DNA of 57,183 nt from Bacillota bacterium. GTDB taxonomy: Bacteria > Bacillota > Clostridia > Peptostreptococcales > Anaerovoracaceae. Under the pieces are notes generated by a model. The model worked only from the letters and a program-made list of their open reading frames with translations. It ran no database searches and was not told the origin of the DNA. Of the stretch, positions 1 to 7,859 are shown piece by piece (within the stretch, counting starts at the first letter, position 1; every line of letters begins with the position of its first letter). Location of the stretch: the NCBI GenBank assembly GCA_025361765.1, contig JANYJS010000069.1:1-57183 (forward strand), in the 5' to 3' direction. The translations under genes were made by a program, and so were the position numbers.

Positions 1-1099
1 CTGCATAGTCTATATCTTCTTTGGTAGTGAAATCGCCTACCGTAAATCTAATGGAACAGTATACTCTTTCAAGTGGATGCCCTAATGCCTGAAGGACATG
101 GGAAGCTGCAAATGTTGCTGAAGAGCACGCCGAACCCGTTGAAGCGCATATACCTCGAACATCCATGTAAAGAAGCAAGGCTTCACCTTCAACGCCTTGG
201 AATACAATATTGGCGTTGCCTGGCAATCTTGATGTCATTCCGCCATTAATATCAAGACCATCTATTTTTGAGAATAACTCAGCTATAAAATAGTCCCTTA
301 AAGAGGTAACTTCTTTTATATGGGATAATATATTGTTTTCTGCAAGTTCTGCAGCTTTACCAAAGCCAACAATGCCGGTCAAGTTTTCTGTTCCAGATCT
401 TTTATTATTTTCTTGGGCACCGCCGTGAATGAGATTAGGAATCATAAGTCCTTTTCTAATATATAGCGCACCTATTCCTTTTGGGCCATAGATTTTATGT
501 GCTGAAATAGACATCATATCGATGCCCAGTTCCTTTACATCAATCTCAATATTGCCCAGTGCCTGAACAGCATCCGTATGGAATAATATATCACGAGCTT
601 TTGCGATCTGTGCAATTTCTTTTATGGGCTGGATGCTGCCAACCTCATTATTTGCGTACATAATCGATATGAGCGTTGTCTTGTCCGTAATAGCGTTTTC
701 AAGATCAGTGAGGTTAATCCTACCCTCCTGATCTACGCTAAGATATGTTACAGAATATCCATTCTTTTCTAAATACTGGCAAGTATGGAGAATGGCATGA
801 TGCTCAATAACAGTTGTTATTATGTGGTTACCTTTAGCAAGCTTTGCCTTAGCAGTAGAAATAAGTGCCCAATTGTCCGATTCAGTTCCGCTGGAAGTAA
901 AATATACTTCTCGCTCATTTGCACCAATTAAGCTAGCAACTTTCTGTCTTGCGATTCCAATTGCATCTTTAGAATCAGATCCAATACGATACAAACTAGA
1001 AGGATTGCCAAATTTTTCACTAAAATAGGGAAGCATCTCATCAAGGACTTGCTTTTTTACCGGCGTCGTAGCTGAATAATCTAAATAAACTTCTCTCAT
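1..1099 (-). CDS. cysteine desulfurase (NifS/IscS family), C-terminus cut by window edge
   Basis: A PLP-dependent enzyme that takes sulfur from L-cysteine for Fe-S clusters and thiolated tRNA. The reading frame starts at an ATG at 1099 with a good AAAGGAG site and opens MREVYLDYSATTPV, the usual start of this family. The PLP-lysine region reads SISAHKIYGPKGIGALYIRK, and the sulfur-accepting cysteine loop reads RGICASTGSACSSA. The last visible residues (RFTVGDFTTKEDIDYA) match the family's C-terminal region, so only a short tail is missing at the left edge. It is last in the run comEA - Spo0A-like - DUF896 - this gene, though a terminator hairpin breaks that run. In Clostridia this gene is often followed by iscU or thiI, which would lie outside the window. 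Confidence 0.95.
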   Translation of the reverse strand, partial: MREVYLDYSATTPVKKQVLDEMLPYFSEKFGNPSSLYRIGSDSKDAIGIARQKVASLIGANEREVYFTSSGTESDNWALISTAKAKLAKGNHIITTVIEHHAILHTCQYLEKNGYSVTYLSVDQEGRINLTDLENAITDKTTLISIMYANNEVGSIQPIKEIAQIAKARDILFHTDAVQALGNIEIDVKELGIDMMSISAHKIYGPKGIGALYIRKGLMIPNLIHGGAQENNKRSGTENLTGIVGFGKAAELAENNILSHIKEVTSLRDYFIAELFSKIDGLDINGGMTSRLPGNANIVFQGVEGEALLLYMDVRGICASTGSACSSATFAASHVLQALGHPLERVYCSIRFTVGDFTTKEDIDYA

Positions 1100-1177
1100 T
1101 ATAAATACTCCTTTAGCTCAATAGTGACTGTACAATATTATTATACCAACAAATCTTGATAATAAAACCATTTAGCA

Positions 1178-1372
1178 TTATTTTTTTTGCTCTTCTTCTA
1201 TATCTTCAACAAATTTTATCCGCTCAAGATGATCTTTAAAATTCTCTCTAAATTTACTCAAATATTCACTACGAAGCAAGGACTGTTCAAGCGTTTCTTC
1301 GCCGGTAAGTTCTTGTGTTTTCGCTAGCTTTGATAATTCATTTATCCGATCAATTTTTTCTTTTGTCAGCAA
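1178..1372 (-). CDS. DUF896 family small protein (YnzC-like)
   Basis: A 64-residue soluble, charged, helical protein of the DUF896/YnzC family. The family has a known two-helix fold and no established function; YnzC-type genes are linked to SOS or stress regulons in Bacillus. The pattern KEKIDRINELSKLAK then EQSLLRSEYLSKFRENFKDHL is typical. I place the start at a TTG (1372), eight bases after AAGGAG. A GTG three codons earlier overlaps that ribosome site and is less likely, and the family normally begins at this point (M-L-T/S-K-E-K-I). It lies 78 bases before the cysteine desulfurase gene, probably cotranscribed with it. Confidence 0.85.
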   Translation of the reverse strand: MLTKEKIDRINELSKLAKTQELTGEETLEQSLLRSEYLSKFRENFKDHLERIKFVEDIEEEQKK

Positions 1373-1408
1373 TTTAATCACTCCTTGGCGCTTAGGTTAA
1401 CAACAAAA

Positions 1409-1452
1409 TAATTGTGCTATTTCACTTTTGATAAAATGAAACCGCACAATTA
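1409..1452 (-). terminator. terminator after the Spo0A-like gene
   Basis: Inverted repeat TAATTGTGC (1409-1417) / GCACAATTA (1444-1452) with an inner TTTCA/TGAAA pairing. On the minus strand it is followed by TTTTGTTGTT. It lies 30 bases after the stop of the Spo0A-like gene and probably ends the comEA - Spo0A-like transcript, separating it from DUF896. Confidence 0.65.
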
Positions 1453-1482
1453 TAGTAGCATGCTTTATTCGGTTTTTCAATA

Positions 1483-1830
1483 CTAAGAGGCTTTTCTTTG
1501 TGTCCTTAGTTTTTCAGCTATAACTGCGATGAACTCTCTATTAGTAGGTTTTTTAATATAACCATATCTGGTATTGTAGAACAAATCCTCTATGGTTTCT
1601 GTATCACTCCTCATCCACGCCGTAGTAATCGCGTGGCGAATTGCCTTTTCCACACTTTTAGGCGATGTGTTGTTCATCTGGGCTATTGCTGGATATAATT
1701 CTTTTGTCACAGCCCCGAGCAATTCACGATCTTCAATAACCATGGATATCCCTTCGCTTAAATATTTGTATCCCTTGTAATGCGTTGGAATGCCAACCCC
1801 CTTGATAATAATCGTCAATTCCTTTTCCAT
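1483..1830 (-). CDS. stand-alone Spo0A C-terminal DNA-binding domain protein
   Basis: A 115-residue protein that aligns along its whole length with the effector domain of the sporulation master regulator Spo0A. Shared segments are KGVGIPTHYKGYKYL, ISMVIEDRELLGAVTKELYP, KAIRHAITTAW (recognition helix region), KKPTNREFIAVIAEKLR and the terminal KAS. The phosphorylatable receiver domain (about 125 residues in normal Spo0A) is absent. An ATG with AAAGGGGG upstream starts the gene, so this is not a frame-broken remnant. It sits 25 bases after comEA. By family it should bind 0A-like boxes. Without a receiver it could act constitutively, compete with Spo0A, or take its signal another way. The domain call is firm; the role is unknown. 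Confidence 0.9.
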   Translation of the reverse strand: MEKELTIIIKGVGIPTHYKGYKYLSEGISMVIEDRELLGAVTKELYPAIAQMNNTSPKSVEKAIRHAITTAWMRSDTETIEDLFYNTRYGYIKKPTNREFIAVIAEKLRTQRKAS

Positions 1831-1855
1831 TTTAAATCAACCCCCTTTAAAAATA

Positions 1856-2458
1856 TTAGTTAATAGTTATTTGACTTTTGAATTTCTCGAATGTTTTCTC
1901 TCCAATACCGTTGATATTCATCATCTCTTCAATTTTCTTGAATGGACCATTGCTTTGCCTATAAATAATGATTTTTTCTGCTGTAGATGGTCCAACTCCA
2001 TTAATTTTTTGTAGCGCGTCAGAATTTGCTGTATTGATATTGATGAGAGTGCTAGAATCAGACCCAGATGTTAATTCAAGTACTTCGTTGAATTTTGGGA
2101 TATACAATTTTTCCCCATCATTCAATATCGCGGCCAAATTAATTCTTCTAGTATCCGCCGTCTGCTTCAAACCTCCTGCTTTTTCAATTGCTATATAAAC
2201 TCGGCTACCTTCAGGCAATTGAACTATACCTGGATTTTTTACTTCCCCGCCCACATCGATTATAATTAGTGCCACAGGAGTCTGTTGTGCTTCGTTAACC
2301 AGAGCGCTTGTGGATTGATCTAAAGTTTCAGTAGACGTTTGTTCTATCAAAATCTCAGCTGTTGAACCAGTGTTTTGTCCAGCAATGAAGTTCTTAAAGC
2401 AGTAAAGTCCCAAAGTTATGACAATGAGCAAAATTCCAGCTATGATTTTAAATTTCAA
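1856..2458 (-). CDS. comEA: ComEA-like helix-hairpin-helix competence protein
   Basis: A 200-residue membrane-anchored DNA-binding protein. An N-terminal transmembrane helix (about residues 4-22) leads into a low-complexity Thr/Ser/Gln linker. A SLBB-type domain (VDVGGEVKNPGIVQLPEGSR) and two C-terminal helix-hairpin-helix motifs follow (ININTANSDALQKINGVGPS and MMNINGIGEKTFEKFK). This is the layout of ComEA, which captures double-stranded DNA for uptake. The likely start is a TTG at 2458, eight bases after GGGAGG; a GTG three codons upstream overlaps the ribosome site. No comEB or comEC is next to it, so a general DNA-binding surface protein remains possible. Confidence 0.87.
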   Translation of the reverse strand: MKFKIIAGILLIVITLGLYCFKNFIAGQNTGSTAEILIEQTSTETLDQSTSALVNEAQQTPVALIIIDVGGEVKNPGIVQLPEGSRVYIAIEKAGGLKQTADTRRINLAAILNDGEKLYIPKFNEVLELTSGSDSSTLININTANSDALQKINGVGPSTAEKIIIYRQSNGPFKKIEEMMNINGIGEKTFEKFKSQITIN

Positions 2459-2645
2459 TATAGACACCTCCCTTCCGCCAAATATTTTTCACTCTAGATT
2501 TAATAAGTAAATAATAGTATATATGGATATATATGTCAATTATATTTTCATATTATTCGCTCTTTTTTATAAAATATTAAATGAGAAAGTAAATCCAACA
2601 TATGGCATTTCTAATTGCAGTTAGTTCTGCAGCGTTTTAATTTAT

Positions 2646-2696
2646 CATATAGAAAATCCCTTCAAACGTTTTACGCTTGAAGGGATTTTCTATATG
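2646..2696 (-). terminator. long bidirectional-type terminator hairpin
   Basis: Perfect 20-bp inverted repeat (2646-2665 / 2677-2696) around an 11-base spacer that can form three further pairs. The core CCCTTCAA...TTGAAGGG is flanked by AAAA and ATTTTCTATAT on both strands, so it can stop transcription in either direction. It lies 43 bases after the TIGR03936 gene and ends that operon. The remaining 2459-2645 stretch is AT-rich and presumably holds the comEA promoter. Confidence 0.8.
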
Positions 2697-2738
2697 GTTT
2701 TTATTGAATTGGGATTTTTAAACAATTATTAAAATGCT

Positions 2739-3434
2739 TCAACAATTATAATCTTCAAATTTGATCAGCTTTCCATCTTGTGTATAGTATAGCTCTTTTC
2801 TATTAACTTCAATTCCAGAATAATTCTTTTTACAATTCGAATAATCAAGTAATGCTTGTAAAAGCAATTCAGGATTAAGGTTTGCTTGACTGCCATTTCG
2901 AATAACCATGGTTAATTTGATATGACCCTCAAAATCCTCACTAGTCAAATCATGGATTAGTGGCTTAATATCCAAAATGCTTTCTATTCCAGTCTTTCTC
3001 TGTAGTTTTTTGACTTGAATTTTATCTTGTTTCATGAATGGCTCGATTAAAGGCCCTAAATTTTTGTACTCATCTCCTAATTTAATCTCATACTCACCAA
3101 ATTCCACCAATGCAGCAAGGGTTTTTTTGCCCTGATTAATGGCCTTGACACAAATAATTTCTATGCCAAGGGGCATAAGTTTGTTTAGGACTTCATAAAT
3201 ATTGTCCGGGTTCATTTCAGATTCAGTTTCTATTTCAATATAATCTCCTGTACTTGTATAACCGAGGGAAAGCGGTTGTGCAATGCTCATCTTAGGATGG
3301 GGGTTAAATCCTTGAGAATAAAGCAGTTTGATATCTGCTCTTTTGAAGGTCCTCTGAAAAAAACGCATAATGTCTAAATGAGACGTATATTTTAAGTATC
3401 CTTCTTTTTTAAATTTTATACTATATCTGCTCAT
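2739..3434 (-). CDS. TIGR03936 family radical SAM-associated protein (DUF2344)
   Basis: A 231-residue protein of the DUF2344 family, found almost always next to, or fused with, a TIGR03960 radical SAM protein. It opens MSRYSIKFKKEGYLKYTSHLD and carries LLYSQGFNPHPKMSIAQPLSLGY in parts, both hallmarks of the family. Its start overlaps the end of the upstream radical SAM gene by 14 bases, so translation is coupled. The biochemical role is not established; the pair is often next to RNase G and rplU-rpmA and is assumed to modify RNA or ribosome parts. Here that neighbourhood is absent and a strong terminator follows. Confidence 0.88.
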   Translation of the reverse strand: MSRYSIKFKKEGYLKYTSHLDIMRFFQRTFKRADIKLLYSQGFNPHPKMSIAQPLSLGYTSTGDYIEIETESEMNPDNIYEVLNKLMPLGIEIICVKAINQGKKTLAALVEFGEYEIKLGDEYKNLGPLIEPFMKQDKIQVKKLQRKTGIESILDIKPLIHDLTSEDFEGHIKLTMVIRNGSQANLNPELLLQALLDYSNCKKNYSGIEVNRKELYYTQDGKLIKFEDYNC

Positions 3435-5295
3435 TTAATTTCACCTGCTTCACATGGCAGTTGTGCATCGCAAGAATGCCGCAGTCTTGGCATTCTGCAT
3501 TGCAGTTCGGTGTTTGGAGCTCTGCTATAGATCTCTTGCTTTCACGTATCAGAAATTCTTTCGAAACGCCACTGTCAATAATATCCCAAGGCAATATGGT
3601 GTCGTAGTTTCTATTTCCGTAGATATAGGCGTCTGCAGATAGCCCAGTTAAGGCAATCGCCTCCAGCCATTTTTCATATTTAAGATGCTCACGCCACCCA
3701 TCAAATTTGCAACCAATTTCCCAAGCCTTTATAAGTGTATCACAGACTTTTCGGTCTCCTCTGGCAAATAATGCCTCAAGATAACTAGCGTCCGTTCCAT
3801 GGTAATTGAAAGTAATATTTTTCATCATCTTAAGTTTGTCTTTCAGGTAATAATGCTTTCTCTTGAATTCTGAGATTTCGCACTGAGGAAACCATTGAAA
3901 TGGTGTATGCGCCTTTGGCACAAAATTGGAAATACTAACGGTTATATTAAACTTCCCACGATTTCCCTTAGATTTATAAAATAGATCCGTTATTTTACGT
4001 GCTATTTCTACTATCCCATCTAAGTCATCATCTGTTTCCGTTGGAAGACCCACCATAAAGTAGAGTTTGATCTGCTGCCAGCCAAGACTTATTGCCTGCT
4101 CAACAGCGTAATAAATATTCTCATCCGTTATTGATTTATTGATGACATTTCTAAGTCTCTGGGTTCCTGCCTCTGGCGCGAAAGTGAGGCCGGTCTTCTT
4201 ATATCCTTGTATGTCCTCTAAAACCTTGACAGAGAAAGAATCTAGCCTTAATGAGGGTAAGGACAGCGAGACGTCGTTAGTATGACAAACACCCATCAAT
4301 TCTGAAACAAGGGGTTCGATTTCACTATAATCACTTGTTGATAATGATAAGATAGATAGTTCGTCATAACCCGTATTTTTTAATTGGCTTTGCGCCAATT
4401 CTTTAATTTTATTTTTCGACCGTTCTCTAACGGGCCTATAGATCATACCAGCTTGGCAGAATCTACATCCTCTAATGCAGCCTCTAAAGATTTCAACAGT
4501 TGCACGATTATGAACCACATCAATAAACGGCACAATATTGAATTCTGGAAAAACTGCAGTTTCAAGATCAGAAACAATCCGCTTTTGAATTCTGTCGGGT
4601 GCTTTGTCAAATGTTTTAAGAACATCTCTAATTGAGCCATCTTCATGGTATTTGATCTCATAAAACTGTGGAACATAAACACCTTTTATCTGAGATATGG
4701 TTTGAAGAAAAGAAAGTCTTTTTTCTCCAGATCTCTTCCACTCAAGATGGATTCTACAGACTTCCAGCAATAGTTCTTCGCCATCACCTATCATGAAAAA
4801 GTCTATGATCGGAGCCAATGGTTCAGGATTAAATGCACACGGGCCGCCCGCGGCTACAAAAGGGTCGGTTTCGCCTCGATCCTGAGATTTTATGGGTATT
4901 CCAGAAAGATCCAGCATATTAACAATGTTTGTAAATGACAATTCATATTGAAGCGTAAACCCTAAAATATCAGCCTGTGTTACTGCTGTTTTAGTTTCGA
5001 GTGTAAACAGCGGAATCTGATGTTCTCTCATAAGTGCTTCCATATCCTGGGCTGGCGCGAATAAACGTTCACAAAAAATGCCTTGTTCTTGATTTAATAG
5101 ATTGTAGATAATTTGAAGCCCGAGGTATGACATTCCGATTTCATATAAGTCTGGAAATGCGAAAACAAATCTTGTCTCAAACTGGCCCTCATCTTTACCT
5201 GGTGTCTTAATCACAGAGTTTAGTTCACCGCCAATATACCTGGCCGGCTTCTCGACCTTAATTAATATTTGATCAATTTTATTTGCTATGGTCAT
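3421..5295 (-). CDS. TIGR03960 family B12-binding-domain radical SAM protein
   Basis: A 624-residue protein with an N-terminal cobalamin-binding-like region (about 20-200) and a radical SAM core from about 260. The cluster motif is C-I-R-G-C-R-F-C (CxxxCxxC), and later blocks read LSLPSLRLDSFSV and GLTFAPEAGTQRLRNVINK. The C-terminal part carries a cysteine cluster (CNAECQDCGILAMHNC) seen in the family, probably for an extra Fe-S site. It starts at an ATG with AAGGA upstream and is coupled to the DUF2344 partner. The substrate is unknown. Enzyme class is certain, function is not. Confidence 0.9.
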   Translation of the reverse strand: MTIANKIDQILIKVEKPARYIGGELNSVIKTPGKDEGQFETRFVFAFPDLYEIGMSYLGLQIIYNLLNQEQGIFCERLFAPAQDMEALMREHQIPLFTLETKTAVTQADILGFTLQYELSFTNIVNMLDLSGIPIKSQDRGETDPFVAAGGPCAFNPEPLAPIIDFFMIGDGEELLLEVCRIHLEWKRSGEKRLSFLQTISQIKGVYVPQFYEIKYHEDGSIRDVLKTFDKAPDRIQKRIVSDLETAVFPEFNIVPFIDVVHNRATVEIFRGCIRGCRFCQAGMIYRPVRERSKNKIKELAQSQLKNTGYDELSILSLSTSDYSEIEPLVSELMGVCHTNDVSLSLPSLRLDSFSVKVLEDIQGYKKTGLTFAPEAGTQRLRNVINKSITDENIYYAVEQAISLGWQQIKLYFMVGLPTETDDDLDGIVEIARKITDLFYKSKGNRGKFNITVSISNFVPKAHTPFQWFPQCEISEFKRKHYYLKDKLKMMKNITFNYHGTDASYLEALFARGDRKVCDTLIKAWEIGCKFDGWREHLKYEKWLEAIALTGLSADAYIYGNRNYDTILPWDIIDSGVSKEFLIRESKRSIAELQTPNCNAECQDCGILAMHNCHVKQVKLNEQI

Positions 5296-5351
5296 TTTTT
5301 AAATCCTTCTTTATAGGTAATTTAAATAGAGATAATTACTAATACAAAAAC

Positions 5352-5383
5352 TAAAACTCTAACACCGTAACGTTAGAGTTTTA
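5352..5383 (-). terminator. terminator of the tRNA-Leu transcript
   Basis: Stem AAAACTCTAAC (5353-5363) / GTTAGAGTTTT (5372-5382) with an eight-base loop. It starts five bases beyond the CCA end of the downstream tRNA gene on the minus strand, and the 3' arm ends in a T tract. Confidence 0.8.
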
Positions 5384-5387
5384 AAAA

Positions 5388-5469
5388 TGGTGCGGTCGGA
5401 GGGATTTGAACCCTCACGATCTCTCACACGGACCTGAACCGTGCGCGTCTGCCATTCCGCCACGACCGC
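5388..5469 (-). tRNA. tRNA-Leu (anticodon CAG)
   Basis: An 82-base tRNA with encoded CCA. The acceptor GCGGTCG pairs with CGACCGC, the T loop reads GGTTCAAATCC, and a long variable arm marks a class II tRNA. The anticodon loop TTCAGGT gives CAG (Leu, CUG codons). Forms a tandem pair with the next tRNA-Leu. Confidence 0.96.
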
Positions 5470-5515
5470 TAGTTTGGGAATTTAATCCAAGCACGCTATA
5501 ATCAAATATATAAAA

Positions 5516-5597
5516 TGGTGCGGTCGATGGGACTTGAACCCATACGATTGCTCACACGGCCCTCAACCGTGCGCGTCTGCCATTCCGCCACGACCGC
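5516..5597 (-). tRNA. tRNA-Leu (anticodon GAG)
   Basis: An 82-base class II tRNA with encoded CCA. The acceptor stem and D arm are identical to the neighbouring tRNA-Leu over the first 30-plus bases. The anticodon loop TTGAGGG gives GAG (Leu, CUU/CUC codons). The near identity suggests the pair arose by tandem duplication followed by anticodon and variable-arm change. It begins 9 bases after the stop codon of the lipoprotein gene, so it is probably read from that operon or from a promoter inside it. Confidence 0.96.
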
Positions 5598-5606
5598 ATA
5601 TTGACT

Positions 5607-7205
5607 TTATTTGATATAGCTCCAATCTTCACACTGATTGAATTGATTGAAAAACAAGGGATTAACAAGTCCCTGCAATGATTTCGATGTGGCTACCGCA
5701 TATGTTTTATAAGCCAAACAATAATAGGGTATTTCCTCATTTAATATTGCTTTTACCTTAATGAAAGTTTCGGCCTTCTTTTCTTTGGATATCCCCGATT
5801 GCATCAAGTCTAGGTATCCATCCAGGATTGGATTGGCGTATCTCGCGACGTTATTATATTTGCTATGAAGCGCGAATCTCAAGTCATAATTTTCATTGAT
5901 TTTCCACCCGCCAATATACACTTCGAAATCACCTGTTGACAATGCAGAAGTATATCCCGACCAATCCTTTAACATTATATATGTATGTATGGGTAGTTTG
6001 TCAAGACTATTTTTAATTATCTCAGCAGCTGCTACTCTGGATGCATCTGCACTGTTTACTAGAATATTAATCGAAATTTCTTTTCCACTGCTATCCTCGA
6101 CAAAAGTATCCCCATCTCTGTTGATATAGCCTGCTTCTGATAATAAATTGGTAGCCTTTTGAATATTTTGTGCGATCAAGCCTTCTGTGCTGTTAATACC
6201 CAAATAGTTGGGGAAATAAATATTGTCATTAGCCACGCCATTGGTATAATAAGCTTCTTCAATGATCTTTGATGTGTCAATGGCCGTCGCAATAGCTAGA
6301 CGCACTCTTTTATCCTTTAGCATGATGTTGTTGGTATTGAATCCCAGAACTTCTACTTCATTTGAAATATAGGGAAAAACGCTGACATTCTTATCTCCAA
6401 AGATTTTTTGCCGATCTGTTTCTTTAGAAAAAGCAACCATCAAATCTCCAATTTCAAAAAGATTAACGGCCTCAGTTTTATTAGGAACAATTTTAAAGGT
6501 TAGCGTATTATTTGCCTTTTTTTCGCCATAGTATTGCGTATTAGCTTCCAAAACAACCTTCTGTACTTCGTCAGAGAGCGCTACTTTGTAAGGGCCAGTT
6601 CCGATTGGCATAAAGCCAATCTCATTTTTTCCAACATCCCCCAAACCATAGAATTGATGGCCTGGAATAATGGGGAAACAAAAGTTTTCAATACTATTAT
6701 CGTTTAGGGATTTGAATTTAATCATAACCTGCTGACTTCCATTTACTGCTACCGATTTGATGTTGGTTATGTTTTTCGTATAAATTGAAGGGTTTGAATA
6801 CTGTAATCTCATAAGCGCATCAATAGTAAATTTAACATCTGTTGAAGTAAGTTGCTTTCCATCATGCCAATAGACATTTCCCCTAATATTAAAAATCATT
6901 GTTTTTCCTTCATCAGTGTATGACCATCCTTCTGCGATAGCAGGAATTGCTATTAAATTATCATCTAATTTCACCAAGCCTTCATAAACCAATTTTTCCA
7001 TAAAATATACATCCTCATCCTTGTTAAGAATGGGATTAAGTGACCTGAATTTTTCGATTGGGATTGATATTTCAGTTGAGGTCTCAACCTTTGAATTGTC
7101 TGTATTAGAAGTACCAGGAATAGATATTACCCCATTTTCTCCGCAACCAGTAAGGATAATCCCCATGATTATAATATAGATGATGAGAGATTTGGTTTTT
7201 GTCAT
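5607..7205 (-). CDS. orphan peptide-type ABC substrate-binding lipoprotein (SBP_bac_5)
   Basis: A 532-residue extracytoplasmic solute-binding protein of the OppA/DppA family. The lipoprotein signal peptide is visible: MTKTKSLIIYIIIMGII, then lipobox LTGC with the lipidated Cys at about residue 21. Family motifs include EGWSYTDEGKTMIFNIRGN and MPIGTGPYKV. Ribosome site AGGAG lies six bases before the ATG. It follows coaE by nine bases, in the operon polA-coaE-this gene. No permease or ATPase gene is near, so it either serves a transporter encoded elsewhere or acts as a receptor or chaperone-like binding protein. Ligand unknown. Confidence 0.88.
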   Translation of the reverse strand: MTKTKSLIIYIIIMGIILTGCGENGVISIPGTSNTDNSKVETSTEISIPIEKFRSLNPILNKDEDVYFMEKLVYEGLVKLDDNLIAIPAIAEGWSYTDEGKTMIFNIRGNVYWHDGKQLTSTDVKFTIDALMRLQYSNPSIYTKNITNIKSVAVNGSQQVMIKFKSLNDNSIENFCFPIIPGHQFYGLGDVGKNEIGFMPIGTGPYKVALSDEVQKVVLEANTQYYGEKKANNTLTFKIVPNKTEAVNLFEIGDLMVAFSKETDRQKIFGDKNVSVFPYISNEVEVLGFNTNNIMLKDKRVRLAIATAIDTSKIIEEAYYTNGVANDNIYFPNYLGINSTEGLIAQNIQKATNLLSEAGYINRDGDTFVEDSSGKEISINILVNSADASRVAAAEIIKNSLDKLPIHTYIMLKDWSGYTSALSTGDFEVYIGGWKINENYDLRFALHSKYNNVARYANPILDGYLDLMQSGISKEKKAETFIKVKAILNEEIPYYCLAYKTYAVATSKSLQGLVNPLFFNQFNQCEDWSYIK

Positions 7206-7214
7206 CGCGTTCTC

Positions 7215-7847
7215 CTAAGAACCAATTCGATATAATAATTGATCTATTTGTTTATGCAACTCTTCAATAGTGCCAGAATTATCAAGAACCTCATCAGCGC
7301 AATCGCGTTTATCCTGTCTATTCATCTGACTGGATATGCGCTTTCCAATTTCCTCTTCGCTTAGTCCGTCTCTTTCTATTATTCTGCTTCTTCTTATTCC
7401 TTCGTCTGCATCAACAACCCAGATCTTATTCACCAACTTATCTAAGCCAGTTTCAAGCAGCAAAGGTGCGTCAAGAAAGACAATGCTATGTCTCAAAGGA
7501 GCTGAACCCTCTGGCCCGATATTTAAAAATTCCTCATTTTCATAGATTGCAATTCTATCCTTCACGATTTCATTAATTTTGCCGTGCATCAGTCTATCAA
7601 GAAGTTCTTTTTTTTCAAAATCACTAAACACTATATCCGCCAGCTTTTTTCGGTTCAAGGTCCCGTCATCAAATATTATCTCACTTCCAAAAGCTTCTTC
7701 CAATTCTAAGAGTGTTTTTTCTCCAGGAAGTACAATCTCGCGTGCTATTTTGTCCGCATCAATAACCTTGTAACCTAGTTTTGTAAGGCGCTCAGTTACC
7801 GTTGATTTTCCTGCACCTATGCCTCCTGTTAGTCCAATAATTTGCAT
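7215..7847 (-). CDS. coaE: dephospho-CoA kinase
   Basis: The last enzyme of CoA synthesis, phosphorylating the 3'-hydroxyl of dephospho-CoA. 210 residues, normal length. The P-loop GLTGGIGAGKST lies at residues 5-16, followed by GYKVIDADKIAREIV, with a mid-domain VVDADEGIRRSRIIERDGLS lid region. Start ATG with AAGGAG eight bases upstream. It lies 12 bases after polA, a common Clostridia arrangement. Confidence 0.97.
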   Translation of the reverse strand: MQIIGLTGGIGAGKSTVTERLTKLGYKVIDADKIAREIVLPGEKTLLELEEAFGSEIIFDDGTLNRKKLADIVFSDFEKKELLDRLMHGKINEIVKDRIAIYENEEFLNIGPEGSAPLRHSIVFLDAPLLLETGLDKLVNKIWVVDADEGIRRSRIIERDGLSEEEIGKRISSQMNRQDKRDCADEVLDNSGTIEELHKQIDQLLYRIGS

Positions 7848-7859
7848 GTTGTCTTCTCC

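Noticed and set aside
5388-5597. The two tRNA-Leu genes as an integration site for a mobile element
   Set aside because: Both tRNAs are whole, no integrase or partial tRNA copy is nearby, and the flanks are core genes.
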